A stretch of DNA of 64,000 nt from NCBI RefSeq assembly GCF_024345535.1, contig NZ_JAGQBH010000006.1, positions 62,001-126,000 on the forward strand. The letters are read 5' to 3'. Each line of letters opens with the position of its first letter. Within the stretch, counting starts at the first letter, position 1. Below are positions 49,499 to 58,488 of the stretch, piece after piece. Made by a program: the position numbers and the translations under genes. Origin of the DNA: Cyanobium sp. N.Huapi 1H5. GTDB taxonomy: Bacteria > Cyanobacteriota > Cyanobacteriia > PCC-6307 > Cyanobiaceae. The notes beneath the pieces are model-generated. The model had not been told where the DNA came from and did not search any database. It saw nothing but the letters and a program-made list of their open reading frames with translations.

Positions 49499-49525
49499 AT
49501 GGAACCTGCCGCACAAACCCCTTGA
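49499..49525 (+). CDS. 8-codon leader ORF overlapping the lepB start
   Basis: ATG 49499 opens a frame of eight codons (M-E-P-A-A-Q-T-P) that ends at TGA 49523-49525, overlapping the proposed lepB TTG (49522-49524) as TTGA. Ribosomes ending here could re-initiate at TTG. The peptide itself is probably not functional. It is supported by the same TTGA geometry at three other gene junctions in the window. Confidence 0.4.
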   Translation: MEPAAQTP

Positions 49526-50268
49526 GCCCCTCGGATCCACCGGCCGACCACGGCGCCCACGATGAGCCGCCGCCCCCCCCGGGGCCGCAGCGTCACCAGG
49601 AGGAGCGGGAGGAGAGCCCCTGGGCCTTCTGGCGCAGCGTGCTGATCACCCTGGCGGTGGCCCTGGGCATCCGCCAGTTCCTGCTGGAGGCCCGCTACAT
49701 CCCCTCCGGCTCCATGCTTCCGGGGCTGCAACTCCAGGACCGGCTGCTGGTGGAGAAGCTGTCCTTCCGCCAGCGCCCCCCCCGGCGTGGCGAGGTGGTG
49801 GTGTTCCGTTCGCCCTACCACTTCGATCCGATCCTCACCGGTCCGACCAAGCCGGGGGCGCTGCGCTGCCTGCTGGTCAACCTTCCCCTGATCGGTTCCC
49901 TGCCGGGGATCCAGCAGCCGGCCTGCGATGCCTACATCAAGCGGGTGATCGGCCTGCCCGGCGAACGGGTGGTGGCCGACCCCCGCGGCCGGGTCAGCAT
50001 CAACGGCCGTCCCCTCGACGAGCCCTACGTCAGGAACTACTGCCCGGTCGATCGCCAGGGGGTCGGCCCCTGCCGCACCATCGACGTGGTGGTCCCCCCC
50101 GGCCATCTGGTGGTGATGGGCGACAACCGGGCCAACAGCTGGGATGCCCGCTTCTGGCCGGGCGGGCCGCTGCTGCCCGAAAGCGAGCTGATCGGCCGGG
50201 CCTTCTGGCGCTTCTTCCCCTTCAGTTCGGCCGGTCCGCTGCCAGAGCCCAGCGCGCCGGATCGCTGA
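49522..50268 (+). CDS. lepB: Signal peptidase I
   Basis: 248 residues from TTG 49522 (no ATG/GTG fits before the membrane helix). A Pro/His-rich N-terminus precedes one membrane helix (about 38-56). The catalytic Ser64 is in 'PSGSMLPGL' and the general base Lys140 in 'YIKRVIGLPGER'; 'GDNRANSWDAR' is box E. An insertion with two cysteines (about 115-136) lies between boxes B and D. It cleaves signal peptides of exported proteins. The 3' end overlaps the convergent dihydroorotase-like gene by 47 bp. Confidence 0.94.
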   Translation: MSPSDPPADHGAHDEPPPPPGPQRHQEEREESPWAFWRSVLITLAVALGIRQFLLEARYIPSGSMLPGLQLQDRLLVEKLSFRQRPPRRGEVVVFRSPYHFDPILTGPTKPGALRCLLVNLPLIGSLPGIQQPACDAYIKRVIGLPGERVVADPRGRVSINGRPLDEPYVRNYCPVDRQGVGPCRTIDVVVPPGHLVVMGDNRANSWDARFWPGGPLLPESELIGRAFWRFFPFSSAGPLPEPSAPDR

Positions 50269-51502
50269 GGCCGCTGGCCAGGACCCGCCCCTGCAGCGGC
50301 CGTCCCCGGCAGGGCCGGTTGGCCGCCAGGGAACCGTCGGGGGCGTCCTCCCAGCGCCAGGAGCGGCGGGGATCGAACAGCAGCCACTGGGCCGTGCCGG
50401 CGGCCAGGGCCGGCTCCGGCAGGCCCAGGAACCGGGCGGGGCCCCAGCACAGCGCCTGCCAGAGCTGCTCCGGCCGCCAGCCCTGTCGTCCCACCAGTTC
50501 CTCCCACAGCAGCGGCAGCACCAGGCCGTGACCCGCCACGCCGGGGCGGCGCTGGTCAAGGGGCAGCAGCTCCTCCTCCGCATCCAGGGCGATGTGGTGC
50601 ACGGCGACGGCGCTGATGACCCCGTCGGCCAGGCCGTCGATCAGGGCCCGCCGGTCGGCCGGTCCCCCCAGGGACGGCTCCACCAGCCAGCCCTCGTCGG
50701 CGGGATCGAGGCCGCCGCTGTCGGCGACCAGATGCCACCAGCCCACCGAGGCCAGCGGCGGACGGCCATGGCGCCGCAGCCTGGCCACCGCCTCGGCGGT
50801 GGAGACATTCATCAGCCGCAGGCCGGCGGCGGGGAGGTCGTCGGCCAGGGAGAGCAGGGTCTCGAGGGGGAGGGTTTCACTGCCGGGGGGATCGAGGGGC
50901 CAGCCGGCCCGCAGGGCCTCCACCCGCTCCCGCACGAACCCCCGCCGGGCCAGGGAACCGTCCCGTGGCGGCAGCAGCACGGGCCGGTCGCCCATCTCCC
51001 CGAGCCGCAAGCCGCGCTCCAGCAGATCGAGCGGCGGCAGGGCTGCCCCGGCCGCCAGGCCGCAGGCGCCGGCGGCCAGCTGGTCGCCGTGGGGGGCCAG
51101 GTCCCGGTCGAGGCCGTCGACGCTGAAGCTGCCCCAGCGGAGCAGCCGCATCGGTTCCGGCCAGCTCCAGCCCAGCCGTTCGGGCCGGTCGCGCCAGCTG
51201 GAGGCCCAGGGCAGCAGGGCCACGGTGCCGTACCCGCCGGAGGCGGCGGCCTCCCGGAGACTGGCCAGGGTTTCGGCCCGCCCCTGCAGCGGGTCCTCCA
51301 GCACGCTGTGGGGATCCACCAGCGCCGGTCCCAGCCAGCAGCCCTCGGCGTCGAAGCTGGCAGCATCCGCCCCCAGGACCACGTCCGGCTCCGGATCGAT
51401 CGCCCGCAGCACCCCGTCCTCCAGGAGCACATCAGCCTGCCGGGGCGGCCGCCCGGGGGCCTCCAGCAGAGTCACCCCACGGATCAGCAGCTGACGGACC
51501 AT
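50222..51502 (-). CDS. Dihydroorotase-like amidohydrolase lacking metal ligands
   Basis: 426 residues with the amidohydrolase plan: an N-terminal beta domain ('LLIRGVTLLEAPGRPPRQAD'), a barrel and a C-terminal 'FDPRRSW' segment. The metal-binding HxH of dihydroorotase is replaced: 'VDPHSVLEDP' has His65 but Val67 where the second His belongs. The usual HVST has become 'NVST', and the catalytic Asp region 'ATDHAPH' reads 'VAVHHIAL'. It is therefore probably catalytically inactive, like non-catalytic PyrC partners that scaffold aspartate carbamoyltransferase in some bacteria. It overlaps lepB antisense and precedes no pyrB here. Confidence 0.8.
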   Translation of the reverse strand: MVRQLLIRGVTLLEAPGRPPRQADVLLEDGVLRAIDPEPDVVLGADAASFDAEGCWLGPALVDPHSVLEDPLQGRAETLASLREAAASGGYGTVALLPWASSWRDRPERLGWSWPEPMRLLRWGSFSVDGLDRDLAPHGDQLAAGACGLAAGAALPPLDLLERGLRLGEMGDRPVLLPPRDGSLARRGFVRERVEALRAGWPLDPPGSETLPLETLLSLADDLPAAGLRLMNVSTAEAVARLRRHGRPPLASVGWWHLVADSGGLDPADEGWLVEPSLGGPADRRALIDGLADGVISAVAVHHIALDAEEELLPLDQRRPGVAGHGLVLPLLWEELVGRQGWRPEQLWQALCWGPARFLGLPEPALAAGTAQWLLFDPRRSWRWEDAPDGSLAANRPCRGRPLQGRVLASGLSDPARWALAADRPN

Positions 51503-51529
51503 GGCAGGGGCCTCGGAGGGGTGGGCGGG

Positions 51530-52855
51530 CTAGAGGGCGCCGGCGGCCGTGCGGTCGATCACGCCCCCCAGATGGGCGGTGAGGTTCAGGGCGCTGACCA
51601 CCGGCGGCGCCGTCGCCCCCCGGGGATAGTCGATCACGGTCACACCGCCGTTCCCCTGCTTGATGGCCCAGATGTCGGCGGGGGAGAGGCCGAACAGGGC
51701 GCAGAGGATGGTCTTGTTGACTGCATCATGGGCGACCACCAGGGCGGTTTCCTGCGGATCCAGCCCGGCGACGATCCGGTTCCAGGCGGCCAGGGACCGG
51801 TCCCAGACCTCACCGATGGTCTCCCCTTCGGGCATCTGCACGGTCTCGGGGGCGCGCTTCCAGGCGGCAAGCAGCTCGGGCCAGCCGGCGGCGATCTCGC
51901 TTTCCAGCCGACCCTCCCAGAGGCCGTGGCCGATCTCCCGCAGCCCCCGGGTGGTGGTGAGGGGCACGCCGGGATGGGAGCCCAGGATCACCTCGGCGGT
52001 GCGCAGGGGACGGGCCATGTCGCTGCTGTAGGCGCGCTGCAGCGGGATCGGGGCCAGGAAGGCCCGGGCCGCCTCCGCCTGGGCCAGGCCGTGCCCATTG
52101 AGGGGGATGTCGATCTGGCCCTGGAAACGCCCCTCCCGGTTCCAGTCGGTCTCGCCATGGCGCACCAGCAGCAACCGACAGCCCGGCCCGGCCGGCGGCA
52201 GGGCCGTGCCCAGGTGGGCGGTGCCGTTGAGGGATTCCAGCTGCACCGAGGGCCGCCCGCCCTCGCCGCGGACCAGGTTGAGCACCGAAATGGAGGCGTT
52301 GTCGAGCCTCAGACGCAGGAAGCCACTCGCCGGCAGCCCGAGCAGGTGCAGCACCAGGCAGCGCAGGATGGCGTTGTGGGCCACCACCAGCACGGTGTCG
52401 TCATCGCCGTGGCTGGCCAGCAGCCGATCGGCGAAACGGCCCGCCTGCTCCAGCAGCTCCGGCACCGGCAGAAAACGGCTGCCGTCGGCCCGCTGCAGCT
52501 CCATGGTCTCGGGGGCCTCGCGCCAGCGGCGCTCCTGCTCCGGATCCACGGCTCGCACTTCGCTGCGCAGCAGTCCGCTCCAGGGCGCCAGATCGATCTC
52601 CAGCAGATCGTCGTCATAGACGGGGGCCAGCGGCGAGCCGTGGCTGGCCAGCAGGGCGGCCGTGGTGGCGCTGGCCCGCTGCAGCGGCGAGCTGTAGACG
52701 GCGGTGAAGCCGAGCTCCGCCAGGGCCTCCCCCGTGCGACGGGCCTGGAGCTGCCCCTCCTCGGTGAGGTTGGAGAGGTCGTCACGGCCCTGGATGCGGT
52801 GCTCCAGGTTGAAGCTGCTCAGCCCATGGCGGACCAGCACGATGCGAAGGGGCAA
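51530..52855 (-). CDS. Tandem histidine phosphatase (phosphoglycerate-mutase-like, two domains)
   Basis: 441 residues made of two complete histidine-phosphatase domains. Domain 1 has 'VRHG' (Arg9-His10-Gly11) and a second His at 160 ('VVAHN'); domain 2 has 'VRHGETDWN' (Arg232-His233-Gly234) and 'LVVAHDAVN' near 371. Both active sites look intact. Cyanobacterial relatives include phosphoserine phosphatase PspA and 2-carboxyarabinitol-1-phosphatase-like proteins, so the substrate is uncertain. It diverges from the CPBP protease gene. Confidence 0.88.
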   Translation of the reverse strand: MPLRIVLVRHGLSSFNLEHRIQGRDDLSNLTEEGQLQARRTGEALAELGFTAVYSSPLQRASATTAALLASHGSPLAPVYDDDLLEIDLAPWSGLLRSEVRAVDPEQERRWREAPETMELQRADGSRFLPVPELLEQAGRFADRLLASHGDDDTVLVVAHNAILRCLVLHLLGLPASGFLRLRLDNASISVLNLVRGEGGRPSVQLESLNGTAHLGTALPPAGPGCRLLLVRHGETDWNREGRFQGQIDIPLNGHGLAQAEAARAFLAPIPLQRAYSSDMARPLRTAEVILGSHPGVPLTTTRGLREIGHGLWEGRLESEIAAGWPELLAAWKRAPETVQMPEGETIGEVWDRSLAAWNRIVAGLDPQETALVVAHDAVNKTILCALFGLSPADIWAIKQGNGGVTVIDYPRGATAPPVVSALNLTAHLGGVIDRTAAGAL

Positions 52856-52947
52856 GGTGCTTGTGGCGCAGGCGTGGCCATCGTATGGGACGGGCCGTGG
52901 CCGGGCGCAGGGGAGAATCAGCTCCCATCGCCGCCGAGGTGGTCCGG

Positions 52948-54357
52948 TTGAACGGAACCCCTTCCCGATCCGGACCGCCCGCCTCCCCCCCGGGCTGGAA
53001 GAGCCTGCTGGCCCTGCTCAGCCTGGCCCTCTGCGCCCTGCTCTGGGTGGGCGGACTGATCGACAGCCTTGAGCGGCCGTCGGTGGTCGATTCCCTCAGC
53101 CTGCGGCAGCTCGAGCTGACGGCCCTGGCGGCCGAGGCCGTTCCGGAGGGGCTGCGGCCGCTGCTCAGCGGGGAGGACCCGCGCCGGGAGCTGGGTGATG
53201 AACTCCGGCGCCAGATGGACGCCGCCGAGGAGCCGCCGCTGGCGGTGCGCCGCCTCGAACGGGCCCTGCTGGAGCGCGACGCCGGGAGCGCGGCGGCCCT
53301 GGACGACGACACCGAACTGAGGCAGCTGCTGACCCAGGTGGACGCCGTGCGGCGTCCCCTGATCCAGGCGCTGCTCGACGGACGGCCCGTGGCGGCGGAG
53401 CAGCGGCAGCAGCTGCTCGCCCCCTGGTCGGCCCCCCTGATGGTGCAGCAGCTGGTCTGCGAACAGCTGTCGGGTGACCCGGGTGCCTGTCCGGCCGAGG
53501 AGCGGTCCCTGAGGCTGCTGCTGATGCTCCTGGCGGTGACCACCCTGCCGGCCCTGTTCCTGCTGGTGGGGGCCGCCCTGCTGCTGCGTCAGGGCTGGCT
53601 GGCCTGGCGGCAGCGGCTTCCGGCGGCACCGCCGCTGGTGGGCCCGCCCCTGAGCCCCGTCGATGTGACCCTGCTGATCGCCGGCGGTTTCGTGGTGCTC
53701 GGCGAAGTCGTCGTGCCGATGGTGGTGCAGCCGCCGCTGCAGATCGCCCTGCAGCGCCTGGACGCCCCGAGGGCCCTCAGCCAGGGCATCGAGGTGCTGG
53801 TGCTCTACGCCGCCCTGATGGCCGCCCCGCTGCTGCTGCTGGCCCTGATGCTCCCGCGGCGGGGGGCTCCCCCGGCGGGGGGCTGGCTGCAATGGCGGTG
53901 GCGGCCGGCCGGGTCCGCCCTCGGCGCAGCGCTGGCCAGCCTGCTGATGGTGCTGCCGGTGGTGACGGCCTCCAGCTGGGCGATCGACAGGATCTGGGCC
54001 GACCCGGGCGGCAGCAATCCGCTGCTCGACCTCGTCCTGACCAGCGCCGACCCCCTGGCGCTGGCCTGTTTCGCCCTCACCGCCCTGGTGGTGGCCCCCC
54101 TGTTCGAGGAGGTCCTTTTCCGGGGGGTGCTGCTGCCGGTGGCGGGGCAGAGGCTCGGCGGAGCCGGTGCGGTGATGCTGAGCGCGTCCGTGTTCGCGAT
54201 CGCCCATCTGAGCCTGTCGGAACTGGCCCCGCTGTTCGTGCTCGGCCTGGGCCTCGGCTGGCTGCGCTGGCGGAGCGGCCGACTGGGCAGCGCCGTGCTG
54301 ATGCACGCCCTCTGGAACGGGATGACCTTCATGAATCTCCTCTTTCTCGCCGACTGA
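52948..54357 (+). CDS. CPBP-family intramembrane metalloprotease
   Basis: 469 residues from TTG 52948, supported by GAGGTGG at 52936-52942; GTG 52939 and ATG 52885 are alternatives. A membrane helix (about 18-38) precedes a soluble helical domain (about 45-180) and about seven further helices. The catalytic motif is 'FEEVLFRG' with Glu387, Glu388 and Arg392, followed by 'HLSLSELAPLF' and 'LMHALWNG', completing the ABI/CAAX-protease site. The target is unknown. An FtsL-like gene starts 25 bp later. Confidence 0.88.
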   Translation: MNGTPSRSGPPASPPGWKSLLALLSLALCALLWVGGLIDSLERPSVVDSLSLRQLELTALAAEAVPEGLRPLLSGEDPRRELGDELRRQMDAAEEPPLAVRRLERALLERDAGSAAALDDDTELRQLLTQVDAVRRPLIQALLDGRPVAAEQRQQLLAPWSAPLMVQQLVCEQLSGDPGACPAEERSLRLLLMLLAVTTLPALFLLVGAALLLRQGWLAWRQRLPAAPPLVGPPLSPVDVTLLIAGGFVVLGEVVVPMVVQPPLQIALQRLDAPRALSQGIEVLVLYAALMAAPLLLLALMLPRRGAPPAGGWLQWRWRPAGSALGAALASLLMVLPVVTASSWAIDRIWADPGGSNPLLDLVLTSADPLALACFALTALVVAPLFEEVLFRGVLLPVAGQRLGGAGAVMLSASVFAIAHLSLSELAPLFVLGLGLGWLRWRSGRLGSAVLMHALWNGMTFMNLLFLAD

Positions 54358-54382
54358 CACCGCTTGCTGCGGTCCCTGATGG

Positions 54383-54868
54383 GTGGTTCACTTGCGCAGT
54401 GCCTTACCAGGTCCCTTGGCCGCCTCTCCCGCCCCACGCAGCCAGAATTCGCTGCCGAAACCGAGGCCCCTGCAGAGGCCCCTGCAGCTGATCGAGGGAT
54501 CCCTCTCGGCGCGCAGGATCGAACGCCAGGCCCCCTGGCTGGCCGGACTGCATCGGATCAGCAGCGGAGCCCTGGTGGGCCTGGGATTCTCGATGCTCGG
54601 CCTGAGCGCCCTCACCCTGCACTGGCAGAACCAGTGGGCCCACAGCTTCGCCAAGCTGGAAGCCTCCAAGACCCTCGAGCACCGCATGCAGGAGTCGTCC
54701 GCCCTGCTCGAGCAGCATCACCTCAGCCTGGTGCGGCGCCCCGGCCTGCTGGAGCCCACCAGCAGCGCCAAGCTCATCCATCTGCCTGAACCCCGCAGCA
54801 GCCGTCCGCGCGCCCCCCTGCCGCTGCTGGCCGGCTTCCAGCTGCGCGCCATGCCGGCCGGCTACTGA
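54383..54868 (+). CDS. FtsL-like bitopic division protein candidate
   Basis: 161 residues from GTG 54383, with TTG 54392 also possible. About 58 basic, Pro-rich cytoplasmic residues, one membrane helix (about 60-79) and a short coiled-coil-like stretch (84-117, 'FAKLEASKTLEHRMQESSAL') match the topology of FtsL. The stop overlaps the ftsI start as TGATG, the position ftsL takes in many bacteria. Sequence identity to FtsL is not visible by eye, so the assignment is by topology and context. Confidence 0.6.
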   Translation: MVHLRSALPGPLAASPAPRSQNSLPKPRPLQRPLQLIEGSLSARRIERQAPWLAGLHRISSGALVGLGFSMLGLSALTLHWQNQWAHSFAKLEASKTLEHRMQESSALLEQHHLSLVRRPGLLEPTSSAKLIHLPEPRSSRPRAPLPLLAGFQLRAMPAGY

Positions 54869-56715
54869 TGCCCCCCGCCTCCCGTTCCGGGCCTGGCGAG
54901 GGCCGCCCCCCGGCGACCGCCGCCGGGGGCGGACGCCGCCCCAGAGGGGGCGCAACCCGTCGGGTGGTGGAGATCCAGCCCATCCCCGCCGGCCGCATGC
55001 TCACGGTCTATCTCCTGCTCTGCGCGGCCCTGCTCGGACTGGCGGGCCGGCTGGCCTGGCTGCAGGTGGTGCAGGCCCCCGAGCTCCAGGCCCGGGCCAG
55101 GGCCATCCAGACCCATGCGGTCACCCCCATCGGCAAACGGCGCACCATCGTCGACCGGATGGGGCGGCTGGTGGCCCTCGACGAGGAGCGCTACACCCTC
55201 TGGGCCCACCCGCGCTACTTCAACCTTCCCGGCGACGAGCCCCAGCAGATCCGTCCGCCCGCCGATGTGGTCAGGGAGCTGTCCAAGGTGCTGGCCAAGC
55301 CGCCGGCCGACCTGCTGCAGACCATCGGCAGCCGCCGCAGCGGCGTCAAGCTCGCCACCGGCCTGGATCCGGAAACGGCGAACCGGGTGAAGGAACTCGG
55401 CATCAGCGGCCTCGATCTCGAGGCCTACCCCCAGCGGGTCTACCCCCAGGGGTCCCTGTTCGCCAACGTGGTGGGCTTCCTCAACCTCGAGAGGGTCGCC
55501 CAGGCGGGTCTGGAGCAGAGCCGGGACCGGGACCTGCGCCGCCAGGAGGTGACCCTGAGCATGCGCCGCGGCGCCGACGGCACCCCCCTCCCGGACGGCC
55601 TCCAGGCCGGGGCGCTCTACGGCGACGACCTGCGGCTCCAGCTCACCCTCGATGCCCGCCTGCAGCAGGTGGCCCAGCAGGCGCTCACCAAGCAGGTGAA
55701 GCAGTGGCGCGCCAAGCAGGGCGCCGCCCTGGTGATGAATGCCCGCAACGGCGAAATCCTGGCCCTGGCCTCCACCCCCACCTACGACCCCAACCGGTTC
55801 TGGAGCTACAGCCCCGCCCTGTTCCGCGAGTGGTCGGTGCAGGATCTCTACGAGCCCGGCTCCACCTTCAAGCCCATCAACCTGGCTCTGGCGCTGCAGG
55901 AGAAGGCGATCCGCCCGGGCGACAAGGTGAACGACGTGGGCCAGCTGACGATCGGTGGCTGGCCGATCTTCAACCACGACCGCCGCGCCAACGGCGTGAT
56001 CGACTTCCCCACGGTGCTGCAGGTGTCGAGCAACGTGGCGATGGTGAAGGCCATGGCCCAGGTGAAGCGCGATCGCTTCTGGCACTGGCTGCGGGCCTTC
56101 GGCATCGACGAGATGCCCGACACGGACCTGCCCGGGGCCGTGGCCGGCCAGCTGAAGAGCCGCAGCGAGTTCACCTCGGCGCCGATCGAGCCGGCGGTGG
56201 CCGCCTTCGGTCAGGGCTTCTCCCTGACCCCCCTCAAGCTGCTGCAGCTGCACGGGATGCTCGCCAACGGCGGCCGACTGGTGAGCCCCCACATCACCCG
56301 CGGCCTGCGCTCCGGTGATGCCCTGGCCAGCGCCACCGCCCCCACGGGCGTCCAGCTGCTCGATCCCACCGTCACCCGCACCGTCGTCAAGTGGATGGAA
56401 TCGGTGGTGGAGAACGGCAAGGGCATGAAGATCCCCGGCTACCGGATCGCCGGCAAGACGGGAACGGCCCAGAAGGCCCGCAACGGGGTGTACATCCCCG
56501 GCGCCCGGATCTGCAGCTTCGTGGCGATCCTGCCGGCCAATGATCCCAGCTATGTGGTGCTGGTGGTGGTCGACGAGCCCCAGGGGGGCAATGCCTACGG
56601 CTCCACCGTGGCCCTGCCGGTGGCCCGTCAGATCGCCGAGGCGCTGCTGGTGATCGAGAAGGTGCCCCCCAGCCAGCCCACCGCCAAGGTCGCCGCCAAG
56701 GCCAGCCGCTCCTGA
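54868..56715 (+). CDS. ftsI: Septal peptidoglycan transpeptidase (class B penicillin-binding protein)
   Basis: 615 residues from ATG 54868. A basic N-terminus and one membrane helix (about 44-65) precede the pedestal domain and the transpeptidase. The active-site motifs are Ser332-Thr-Phe-Lys335 ('GSTFKPI'), Ser387-Ser-Asn389 ('SSNVAM') and Lys530-Thr-Gly532 ('GKTGTAQK'). It cross-links septal wall during division. It is translationally coupled to the FtsL-like gene, and tal follows 97 bp later. Confidence 0.96.
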   Translation: MPPASRSGPGEGRPPATAAGGGRRPRGGATRRVVEIQPIPAGRMLTVYLLLCAALLGLAGRLAWLQVVQAPELQARARAIQTHAVTPIGKRRTIVDRMGRLVALDEERYTLWAHPRYFNLPGDEPQQIRPPADVVRELSKVLAKPPADLLQTIGSRRSGVKLATGLDPETANRVKELGISGLDLEAYPQRVYPQGSLFANVVGFLNLERVAQAGLEQSRDRDLRRQEVTLSMRRGADGTPLPDGLQAGALYGDDLRLQLTLDARLQQVAQQALTKQVKQWRAKQGAALVMNARNGEILALASTPTYDPNRFWSYSPALFREWSVQDLYEPGSTFKPINLALALQEKAIRPGDKVNDVGQLTIGGWPIFNHDRRANGVIDFPTVLQVSSNVAMVKAMAQVKRDRFWHWLRAFGIDEMPDTDLPGAVAGQLKSRSEFTSAPIEPAVAAFGQGFSLTPLKLLQLHGMLANGGRLVSPHITRGLRSGDALASATAPTGVQLLDPTVTRTVVKWMESVVENGKGMKIPGYRIAGKTGTAQKARNGVYIPGARICSFVAILPANDPSYVVLVVVDEPQGGNAYGSTVALPVARQIAEALLVIEKVPPSQPTAKVAAKASRS

Positions 56716-56812
56716 GCCAGCCTGTCCTCATTCCCACAACCGCGTTGCGTCCCCGAAGGAGGCCATGGCTAGCGTCGGGGCCAGCAGACATCGCGCCCGA
56801 CACCGTTCCACG

Positions 56813-57982
56813 ATGGCCAACCTTCTCGAACAACTGGCCGCCATGACCGTGGTCGTGGCCGACACCGGCGACATCGACGCGATCCGTCAGTTCACGCCCC
56901 GGGATGCCACCACCAACCCGTCCCTGATCCTGGCCGCCGCCCAGATCCCCACCTACCAGGACCTGATCGACCGCTCCCTGCGCGAGTCACGGGAGGTGAT
57001 CGGTGCCGAGGCCCCCGCCGAGGACGTGGTGCGCGAGGCCATCGATGAGATCAGCGTCACCTTCGGCAAGGAGATCCTCAGGATCGTCCCGGGGCGGGTC
57101 TCCACCGAGGTGGATGCGCGTCTCAGCTACGACACCGAAGCCACCATCACCAAGGCCCGCAAGCTGATCGGCCTCTACGCCCAGGCCGGCATCGGCACCG
57201 ACCGGGTGCTGATCAAGATCGCCTCAACCTGGGAGGGGATCAAGGCCGCGGAGGTGCTCGAGCGCGAAGGGATCCACTGCAACCTCACCCTGCTGTTCGG
57301 CTTCGCCCAGGCCGTGGCCTGCGCCGAGGCGGGCATCACCCTGATCTCACCGTTCGTGGGGCGCATCCTCGACTGGTACAAGAAATCCACCGGTCGCGAC
57401 AGCTATCCCGGAGCGGAGGATCCCGGCGTGCTCTCGGTGACGCGGATCTTCAACTACTTCAAGACCCACGGCTACGGCACCGAGGTGATGGGGGCCAGCT
57501 TCCGCAACATCGACGAGATCGTTGAACTGGCCGGCTGCGACCTGCTGACCATCTCCCCGTCCCTGATGGACCAGCTGCGCCAGAGCGAGGGTCTGCTGGA
57601 ACGCCGCCTCGATGCCGCCCATCCCGGCGCCAGCGAAGAGCGGATCCACGTTGATGAAGCCACCTTCCGCACGATGATGGCGGCGGACGCCATGGCCAGC
57701 GAGAAGCTCGACGAGGGCATCCGGGGCTTCTCCAAGGCGATCGAGACCCTGGAAGGCCAGCTGGCCCATCGCCTGGCCGTGATCGAGGGCGGGGCCGCCT
57801 TCACCCACGCGGTGCACGAGATCTTCCTGCTCAACGATCTGGACGGTGACGGCTGCATCACCCGGGAGGAATGGCTCGGCAGCGATGCCGTCTTCGACGC
57901 CCTCGACACCGACAACGACGGCCGCCTCGCCCCCGAGGATGTGCGCGGCGGCCTGGGTGCTCCGCTGGCCATCAGCCGCTGA
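56813..57982 (+). CDS. tal: Transaldolase with C-terminal EF-hand pair
   Basis: 389 residues from ATG 56813. The barrel (about 1-325) has '[14 protein letters not shown]' and the Schiff-base Lys135 in '[12 protein letters not shown]', as in subfamily 1. It is part of the pentose phosphate pathway. About 50 further residues form two EF-hand loops: Asp342-Glu353 ('[12 protein letters not shown]') and Asp365-Asp376 ('[12 protein letters not shown]'). Loop 1 ends in Glu, while loop 2 ends in Asp. Related fusions occur in other cyanobacteria. Confidence 0.96.
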   Translation: MANLLEQLAAMTVVVADTGDIDAIRQFTPRDATTNPSLILAAAQIPTYQDLIDRSLRESREVIGAEAPAEDVVREAIDEISVTFGKEILRIVPGRVSTEVDARLSYDTEATITKARKLIGLYAQAGIGTDRVLIKIASTWEGIKAAEVLEREGIHCNLTLLFGFAQAVACAEAGITLISPFVGRILDWYKKSTGRDSYPGAEDPGVLSVTRIFNYFKTHGYGTEVMGASFRNIDEIVELAGCDLLTISPSLMDQLRQSEGLLERRLDAAHPGASEERIHVDEATFRTMMAADAMASEKLDEGIRGFSKAIETLEGQLAHRLAVIEGGAAFTHAVHEIFLLNDLDGDGCITREEWLGSDAVFDALDTDNDGRLAPEDVRGGLGAPLAISR

Positions 57983-58032
57983 ACGCCGGGCCGCTCATCA
58001 GCGGCCCATGCCTTGATCGGTTGTTCACCTTG

Positions 58033-58455
58033 ATGGGCAAGGATGGTTCCCCTCCCAGCTCACGCATGGCCCACACCGTCCACGCCCTCGACACCATGCG
58101 CGCCCTCGCCGACAAAGGTGAGGTGAGGGACGTCGAGGCCGGTTCCGTCATCTTCCGCGCCGGCGAACCCGGCGACTGCATGTTCGGGCTTCTGGAGGGG
58201 ACGGTGCGGCTGAGCTGGAACGCCGATGCCGGCCACGAGGACATCCAGGCCGGCGACGTCTTCGGGGCCGGGGCCCTGGTCACCCAGGACCACCGCCGCT
58301 ACGGCCATGCCACGGCCCTCACCCCCTGCCGGCTGCTGGTGATGAACCGCGAGAAGTTCCTGTTCGCCGTCCAGGAGGCGCCCATGTTCGCCATCGAGCT
58401 GCTGGGCTCCATCGATCAGCGCCTGCGGGACCTCAAGGGGGTGACCCGCAACTGA
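58033..58455 (+). CDS. Stand-alone cyclic-nucleotide-binding domain protein
   Basis: 140 residues from ATG 58033 (58066 also possible). One CRP-type beta-barrel: 'VIFRAGEPGDCMFGLLEGTV' and 'DVFGAGALVTQDHRRYGHATA'. The phosphate-binding cassette is degenerate compared with 'GExxLL/I..RaA', so cNMP binding is doubtful. No helix-turn-helix follows, so it is not a full CRP regulator. Position after tal may mean metabolic sensing, but this is inference. Confidence 0.8.
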   Translation: MGKDGSPPSSRMAHTVHALDTMRALADKGEVRDVEAGSVIFRAGEPGDCMFGLLEGTVRLSWNADAGHEDIQAGDVFGAGALVTQDHRRYGHATALTPCRLLVMNREKFLFAVQEAPMFAIELLGSIDQRLRDLKGVTRN

Positions 58456-58488
58456 GCCCGGTCAGGCCCTGGTGCCGACCCTGGGCGC

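Noticed and set aside
50528-52951. 807-codon plus-strand ORF over the dihydroorotase-like and phosphatase genes
   Set aside because: Antisense shadow rich in Gln/Gly/Pro; the opposite strand encodes two recognisable proteins.
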